DNA of 64,000 nucleotides from Shewanella sp. MBTL60-007 (lineage in GTDB: Bacteria > Pseudomonadota > Gammaproteobacteria > Enterobacterales > Shewanellaceae). The notes under the pieces are model-generated. The model worked only from the letters and a program-made list of their open reading frames with translations, was not told the origin of the DNA and did no database searches. Positions 59,790 to 64,000 of the stretch are shown here, one piece after another (position 1 is the first letter of the stretch; each line of letters opens with the position of its first letter). Made by a program: the position numbers and the translations under genes. The stretch lies in NCBI RefSeq assembly GCF_019654915.1, contig NZ_BPET01000008.1, positions 1 through 64,000 of the forward strand, written 5' to 3'.

Positions 59790-59884
59790 GTCTTTATGTT
59801 TTTGGCTAGGTTATCAATGCTAATTATCGCTGTAAACTGCTTGTCTAGTTTGAATTTAACCTATCACGAAGTGGAGTAAAACAG

Positions 59885-60250
59885 ATGTCACAGCAATTGA
59901 TTGAAGCGGTAAAACTTGCAAGCGATTTATGGAAAAAAGGCTTTAATACTCAGGATGCTGCTTTGTGCGCTGCGCAATACACTGCCAATGCGCCGATGCT
60001 TGCCCGTCCTTTTGGTAAGTTTATAGGCACTGAAGCTATTCAAGCGTTTTGGCAAAACCTTATCGACCAAGGTTATCGCGATGTAGAATATATAGATCCA
60101 AAGTTTGATGTTATCGATGAAAAATCTGTCTTGCTGACAACGGCTTGGAAGATGAATAAGGCTCATGGCGTTGTCCATAAAGAGCTGTGGGTATTGCAAG
60201 ATGATGGCTGTGCTAAGTTAGTTGATGATGAATTTGAAGTGTTAGGTTAG
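59885..60250 (+). CDS. SnoaL-like/NTF2-fold protein of unknown function
   Basis: A 121-residue protein of the NTF2-like fold: helix-rich start (AVKLASDLWKKGFNTQDAALCAAQYT), then strands such as VLLTTAWKMNKAHGVVHKELWVLQDDG. No signal peptide. The ribosome binding site is GGAG. Members include isomerases, hydrolases and stress proteins; the substrate cannot be deduced. It is divergent from a LysR gene that probably controls it. Confidence 0.75.
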   Translation: MSQQLIEAVKLASDLWKKGFNTQDAALCAAQYTANAPMLARPFGKFIGTEAIQAFWQNLIDQGYRDVEYIDPKFDVIDEKSVLLTTAWKMNKAHGVVHKELWVLQDDGCAKLVDDEFEVLG

Positions 60251-60681
60251 CTGTTACATTTATTATAAATTTACTATCGAATATTTATTAGTGTGGGTCT
60301 AGTTCACTTTTGCAACTGACTCACACTTAATTTATTGTCGTTTTCCCAATTTATTTCAAGCAACCCCCTTTTTACCGTATGACACCTGCTTAATTAATCC
60401 TTAATCGCAGGCTGTTACTTGTTGTTACTCTTGGTTTTTAATTATTTTATTTTCAATGCTTGCTTTTGTTTTTATTGGTTTTTAATTTGACTTCTGACTT
60501 TTTTCTTGATTAATTAAATATTAATTTTTTTATGTATTATTTATGTTTGTTTATTTATTTAATGATTGGGCTTAAATAAATTAATTGTTGGGGAATTAAT
60601 CACAAAAATAATCAACTACTACTAATAAGGTATTTACGGGGGAGTAAAAGATCACGACTTAATTATAGTTATGGAGTGATG
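60251..60681. other. AT-rich upstream region of the cytochrome gene
   Basis: About 430 bases, very AT-rich, with no gene seen. It should contain the promoter of the nine-heme cytochrome. No clear CRP or FNR site was recognised by eye. Confidence 0.45.
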
Positions 60682-62517
60682 ATGAGAAATTTTAATAAAT
60701 GCAAAGCGGCGCTTATCGTCGCCGCAGCTTTTGGCCTCGCCGCCTGTAGTGACGGTAAAGATGGTAGTGATGGCGAAGATGGTACTAGCCCATTACCACC
60801 AGTAGTCGAAGCGACTGAAATCACCAATGTTGAAATGCTGAGCCACACCCTAGAAGAGGGCGCGGTACGTTTTGAGTTTGAAGTTACTAATGAAGAAGGT
60901 CTGCTTGTCAGCGGGCTAGAAAAAGTGAGCGCCGAGGTTGCGGAGCTGACAGATAAAGGCATTGCCCGTAGTCGACCTGATTTTGAGGGAACCATTGCTG
61001 GTGGCAGTGCCAATGAGGCTACCGAAGGCGCAAGTCTTACCATGACGGAAAGTGGTCGTTATGAGTTTTTAGCACCAATGCCAGCAGTTAATGCGGGGAC
61101 TGAAGGGATCATTCGAATCGCTGTTGGTGGTGGTGAGAATATCGCTAAATCAAATTATATCGTCGTTGATAAGTCTGAAGGGTTGCACACTACCTCTACC
61201 GCAACCTGTCACGGTTGCCACGTCGACTATGCGGCGTCTAAATTAAAACATCCAAGTTACACAGCGATTAATACCGATGGCGAGACTGATCTTGTCGCAG
61301 GCTGTATGGTCTGTCACGGCAACGTCGTGCGTGACGATGGCGGCTATGCTCGTAACTCGATGCAGAAGATTGGCCATATTAACCATCAGAAGTTTGAGAA
61401 AGATTTCGAGCCCGCTAACTGTTACACCTGTCATGCCGAGCCTATCACTAAGGTCAATAGCATGAGTACCTGTACTGACTGTCACGATGCCGCAGGTGTC
61501 GGTTCAACTGCAGTTGCCATGACCTATAGCAGCTTCGATGAATCTGATGATGTGCGCCTATTCCATAAGAAGGTGATGGAAAAAGCTCAAGTTCGAGATG
61601 AACACACATCAACTGTATCAGCACCATATATGAACGCTGATAATAGTTATTGTACCGACATCAGTTTATTTAAAGGTGAAGAACAGCTTAACCTTGAGAC
61701 CCTATTATCTGATGGCACAATCTCTTATGTAGGTGCTTACTTACATGGTTACGACAAGGCTTCGATTGTTGGTCGCGCTGCAAGAACCAGCACCACAAGC
61801 TTCGATGCTAACGGTACCGCTGCTATCTGTTTTGCTAGCTTAGATGCAATATTCCCAGAGTTGATGGCAAGTTCCCGCATTACCTTTAACTTTGGCGATG
61901 ATGCTGGCTACGATGGGGTAACGCTTCACGGGTACTCAGACATGATGTCTGGTGAGTTGTATGAGCGTCGCCATAGCGTCACGGTTGATAGCTGTTCGAC
62001 TTGTCACAATAACGAAAGCAACTATCACAAGAACGGCAGTTACAGTGATGGTGGTTTAGGTTGTGTGGCATGTCATAACAATGGTCAAGATCGTAGTTCG
62101 AAGAACTCTGCACCGGGCTTTGGCCCTATGGTCCACAGCATGCACTGGGGCGTAGGAAGCTCTGCCATTACTGGTGAGCCAAACTCTGCCACTAAGCTTA
62201 ATGCTGAGAACTGTGTGGCTTGTCACGCCGACGGTATAGATTTAAACGCTATCCCTAACCAGTACATGTTGTCGAAAGCCTTTAACGCTGGGGTTGATGG
62301 CGTCGCTTCTAGTCCAATTACCGCTAACTGTTTTGCCTGTCATGACAGTGACCAAGCACTTAACCATATGATTTCAAATGGCGGAGAGCTAAATATACAA
62401 GTAGATAAGACAGGTGATTGGTATACCCAAGGCACATCTGAGTCTTGTGCAACGTGTCATGCAGAGGGGCGCTCATACGGAATTGAGAAGTACCACGTGT
62501 TTGACCGTAAGGAATAA
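60682..62517 (+). CDS. Outer-membrane multiheme cytochrome c lipoprotein, OmcA/MtrC type, nine heme motifs
   Basis: A 611-residue exported lipoprotein: the signal ends in the lipobox LAAC, then a collagen-like GKDGSDGEDG linker. After a beta-rich domain come four CxxCH motifs (CHGCH, CMVCH, CYTCH, CTDCH), a second beta domain with two cysteines, and five more (CSTCH, CVACH, CVACH, CFACH, CATCH). The layout is that of OmcA/MtrC extracellular cytochromes, which carry ten hemes in two groups of five; here the first group has four. Such proteins pass electrons to metals or other acceptors. The ATG at 60682 has the best ribosome binding site spacing. No mtrA or mtrB is nearby. Confidence 0.88.
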   Translation: MRNFNKCKAALIVAAAFGLAACSDGKDGSDGEDGTSPLPPVVEATEITNVEMLSHTLEEGAVRFEFEVTNEEGLLVSGLEKVSAEVAELTDKGIARSRPDFEGTIAGGSANEATEGASLTMTESGRYEFLAPMPAVNAGTEGIIRIAVGGGENIAKSNYIVVDKSEGLHTTSTATCHGCHVDYAASKLKHPSYTAINTDGETDLVAGCMVCHGNVVRDDGGYARNSMQKIGHINHQKFEKDFEPANCYTCHAEPITKVNSMSTCTDCHDAAGVGSTAVAMTYSSFDESDDVRLFHKKVMEKAQVRDEHTSTVSAPYMNADNSYCTDISLFKGEEQLNLETLLSDGTISYVGAYLHGYDKASIVGRAARTSTTSFDANGTAAICFASLDAIFPELMASSRITFNFGDDAGYDGVTLHGYSDMMSGELYERRHSVTVDSCSTCHNNESNYHKNGSYSDGGLGCVACHNNGQDRSSKNSAPGFGPMVHSMHWGVGSSAITGEPNSATKLNAENCVACHADGIDLNAIPNQYMLSKAFNAGVDGVASSPITANCFACHDSDQALNHMISNGGELNIQVDKTGDWYTQGTSESCATCHAEGRSYGIEKYHVFDRKE

Positions 62518-62580
62518 AAAGTAAGGGCTAGCTTCTCCCTGCAACTAGTTAGCCCATGACTTTTTTGGGCGTGATTTAAG

Positions 62581-62638
62581 CGCTATTCGAGATAGTTTTC
62601 CGCTGATTTTGAATAGCGTTTATCTAACGCCTTTTTTT
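62581..62638 (+). terminator. Probable terminator of the cytochrome gene
   Basis: Hairpin CGCTATTC (62581-62588) / GAATAGCG (62611-62618) followed after 13 bases by a run of seven T at 62632. It may also serve the converging LysR gene. Confidence 0.4.
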
Positions 62639-62642
62639 GTTG

Positions 62643-63590
62643 TTAATCACTGTTGAATTTAGGACGCTCGATAAAATCAGGTACATCCAACACCTTATCT
62701 TGCCAGTTATTGAATAACGCCTGATAGAGAAACTCGATAAATACTCGATAACGCCGGGGTAGGTACACTCGCTGTGGCATACTCATAGTGACTAGGCTTT
62801 GTTTCATCGGAAAGTCATTCAGTACTGTTACTAGCTCACCCTTCTCTAGGGCATTGTGAGCAATCACTAATGGTATCGCTGCGATCCCCAAGCCCTCAAT
62901 CGCCGCCTCTCGCATCAGAGTAATATTGTTGGTTTCGAGTCTCGATTCCGGCTCTATAGTCACCCATTCTTTGCCATTAAACAGCATCCAGTTGCCGTCA
63001 ATATGGGGAGAACTAATACGGATACATTGATGCTGTCGTAACTGCTCTGGGGTGGTGGGCTCGCCAAATTTATCGAGATAATCTGGGCTGGCCATCAGAA
63101 TTTTTGGAGTATTGATCAGGGCATAGGTTTGTAATCTATCATCGGTTTCTGCGGTGATCTGAAACAATAGATCAACCCCTTCAGTTATCACATCGACCTG
63201 ACGATTAGTCAGCTCCGCTTCGATCGTAATATCGGGGTAGAGCGCTAGAAACTGGGCGAAGATCCGCCCAAAATAGAGCTGCCCCATCTCGATAGGACAG
63301 ACAATTTTTAGGTGACCTTTAATCGTCTGTTGCCTCGCACTGAGCTGATCTTCGGCATTCTTAAGATCCGTTAAGATCCGATTCACACGATGAAAGTAGT
63401 CGGCTCCGGCCTCGGTGAGCTTAAGTGCGCGAGTGGTTCTATGCAGTAGTTGTACTCCCGCATCGGCCTCCAGTTCGGCCACCTTACGGCTCACGGTAGC
63501 CTTTGTCAGACCTAAGACGTTGGCAGCCCGAGTAAAACTACCTTGCTCGACGACTTGGGCAAACATTTGAATGCGATTGAGATCTATCAT
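62643..63590 (-). CDS. LysR-family transcriptional regulator
   Basis: A 315-residue regulator: winged helix (QVVEQGSFTRAANVLGLTKATVSRKV) and effector domain. It is divergent from an EmrA-like efflux gene at 63685, so it probably controls that pump. The ribosome binding site is AGGTG. The effector is unknown. Confidence 0.9.
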   Translation of the reverse strand: MIDLNRIQMFAQVVEQGSFTRAANVLGLTKATVSRKVAELEADAGVQLLHRTTRALKLTEAGADYFHRVNRILTDLKNAEDQLSARQQTIKGHLKIVCPIEMGQLYFGRIFAQFLALYPDITIEAELTNRQVDVITEGVDLLFQITAETDDRLQTYALINTPKILMASPDYLDKFGEPTTPEQLRQHQCIRISSPHIDGNWMLFNGKEWVTIEPESRLETNNITLMREAAIEGLGIAAIPLVIAHNALEKGELVTVLNDFPMKQSLVTMSMPQRVYLPRRYRVFIEFLYQALFNNWQDKVLDVPDFIERPKFNSD

Positions 63591-63684
63591 TGTTACACCT
63601 GTGAAACAGTGGGTAATTTTTTAGCTATCTAATAAATATACAGAGACAGTAGTAAACTATGACTCACTAATCAAGGAGTCATTC

Positions 63685-64000
63685 ATGTCTAAAACTAAGT
63701 TATTTTTCGGGATTCCTGTTCTTATTATTGCGTTATTAACCGGCGGTTATTATTGGTGGACCCAAGTACGTAATTTTGAGTCGACAGATAATGCCTATGT
63801 CGAATCCGACATCTCTCATATCAGCGTTAAAGTTCCTGGCTATGTGACAGCCACCTTTGTTACCGATAATCAGCATGTCAAAAAAGGCCAATTATTGGCC
63901 CAATTGGAAGATAGTCAATACAGGGCTAAGGTCGCGCAAAACCAAGCCGTGCTAGCCAGTGCTAAGGCTAAGCTGCAGACACTCAATGCGCAAGTTGATC
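63685..64000 (+). CDS. HlyD/EmrA-type membrane fusion protein, partial (cut by the window end)
   Basis: The first 105 codons of a periplasmic adaptor of a multidrug efflux pump. A short cytoplasmic start is followed by one membrane segment (FFGIPVLIIALLTGGYYWW), then the lipoyl-like part (STDNAYVESDISHISVKVPG) and the start of the coiled coil. The ATG has a GGAG ribosome binding site. The remainder and the partner transporter lie beyond the window. Confidence 0.88.
   Translation, partial: MSKTKLFFGIPVLIIALLTGGYYWWTQVRNFESTDNAYVESDISHISVKVPGYVTATFVTDNQHVKKGQLLAQLEDSQYRAKVAQNQAVLASAKAKLQTLNAQVD

Overview
The window reads as chromosomal DNA of a Shewanella-type gammaproteobacterium (order Alteromonadales). 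The reasons are the gene order (pil genes with coaE-zapD-yacG-mutT, nadC-ampDE-pdhR-aceEF-lpdA, acnB-rsd-hemE, purHD-zntR-Cu/Zn permease, a selenoprotein formate dehydrogenase cluster), an outer-membrane multiheme cytochrome c of the OmcA/MtrC type, and many diguanylate cyclase/phosphodiesterase proteins. The species cannot be fixed from the sequence alone. There is no CRISPR array, prophage or complete insertion sequence. Mobile-type signals are limited to a short element with terminal inverted repeats (about 9508-9788), a lone copy of its end near 44447, and two arrays of the same 7-bp unit.

Layout. Bases 1-350 are the tail of an rRNA operon: an intact 5S rRNA, its terminator, and what looks like a decayed second 5S copy with its own terminator. 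From 7330 down to 776, on the minus strand, runs pilA-pilB-pilC-pilD-coaE-zapD-yacG-mutT (type IV pilus, CoA synthesis, cell division, gyrase inhibition, nucleotide-pool cleaning). After about 1.1 kb without genes come nadC (minus) and ampD-ampE (plus), then pdhR-aceE-aceF-lpdA (pyruvate dehydrogenase) with a clear PdhR operator. Next are a 1487-residue sensor GGDEF-EAL protein, a patatin type Vd autotransporter, hxpB, acnB, rsd, a predicted small RNA on the minus strand, hemE, a PdeB-like GGDEF-EAL protein and a short-chain dehydrogenase. A nine-repeat Ig-like lipoprotein and purD/purH follow on the minus strand.

From 42.4 to 44.5 kb a MerR-type regulator (zntR) and a cysteine-rich Cu/Zn permease lie behind a textbook MerR promoter. 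From 46 to 57.8 kb is a selenium/formate island: fdnG (with an in-frame UGA for selenocysteine), fdnH, fdnI, fdhE, selA, selB, tRNA-Sec (selC, antisense, overlapping the 3' end of selB), fdhD, and the selenium-linked pair yedE/fdhT-yedF. It holds an enzyme, its maturation factors and most of the selenocysteine decoding machinery; selD is not in the window. The last 6 kb carry a YebC/YeeN protein, a LysR regulator divergent from a SnoaL-like protein, a nine-heme lipoprotein cytochrome, a second LysR regulator, and the start of an EmrA/HlyD-type efflux protein cut by the window edge.

The signals most worth following up are the predicted small RNA between rsd and hemE, the selB/selC antisense overlap, the structured fdnG leader, the cysteine-pair loop of the permease, the nine-heme cytochrome, and the Ig-repeat lipoprotein bracketed by near-identical terminators.
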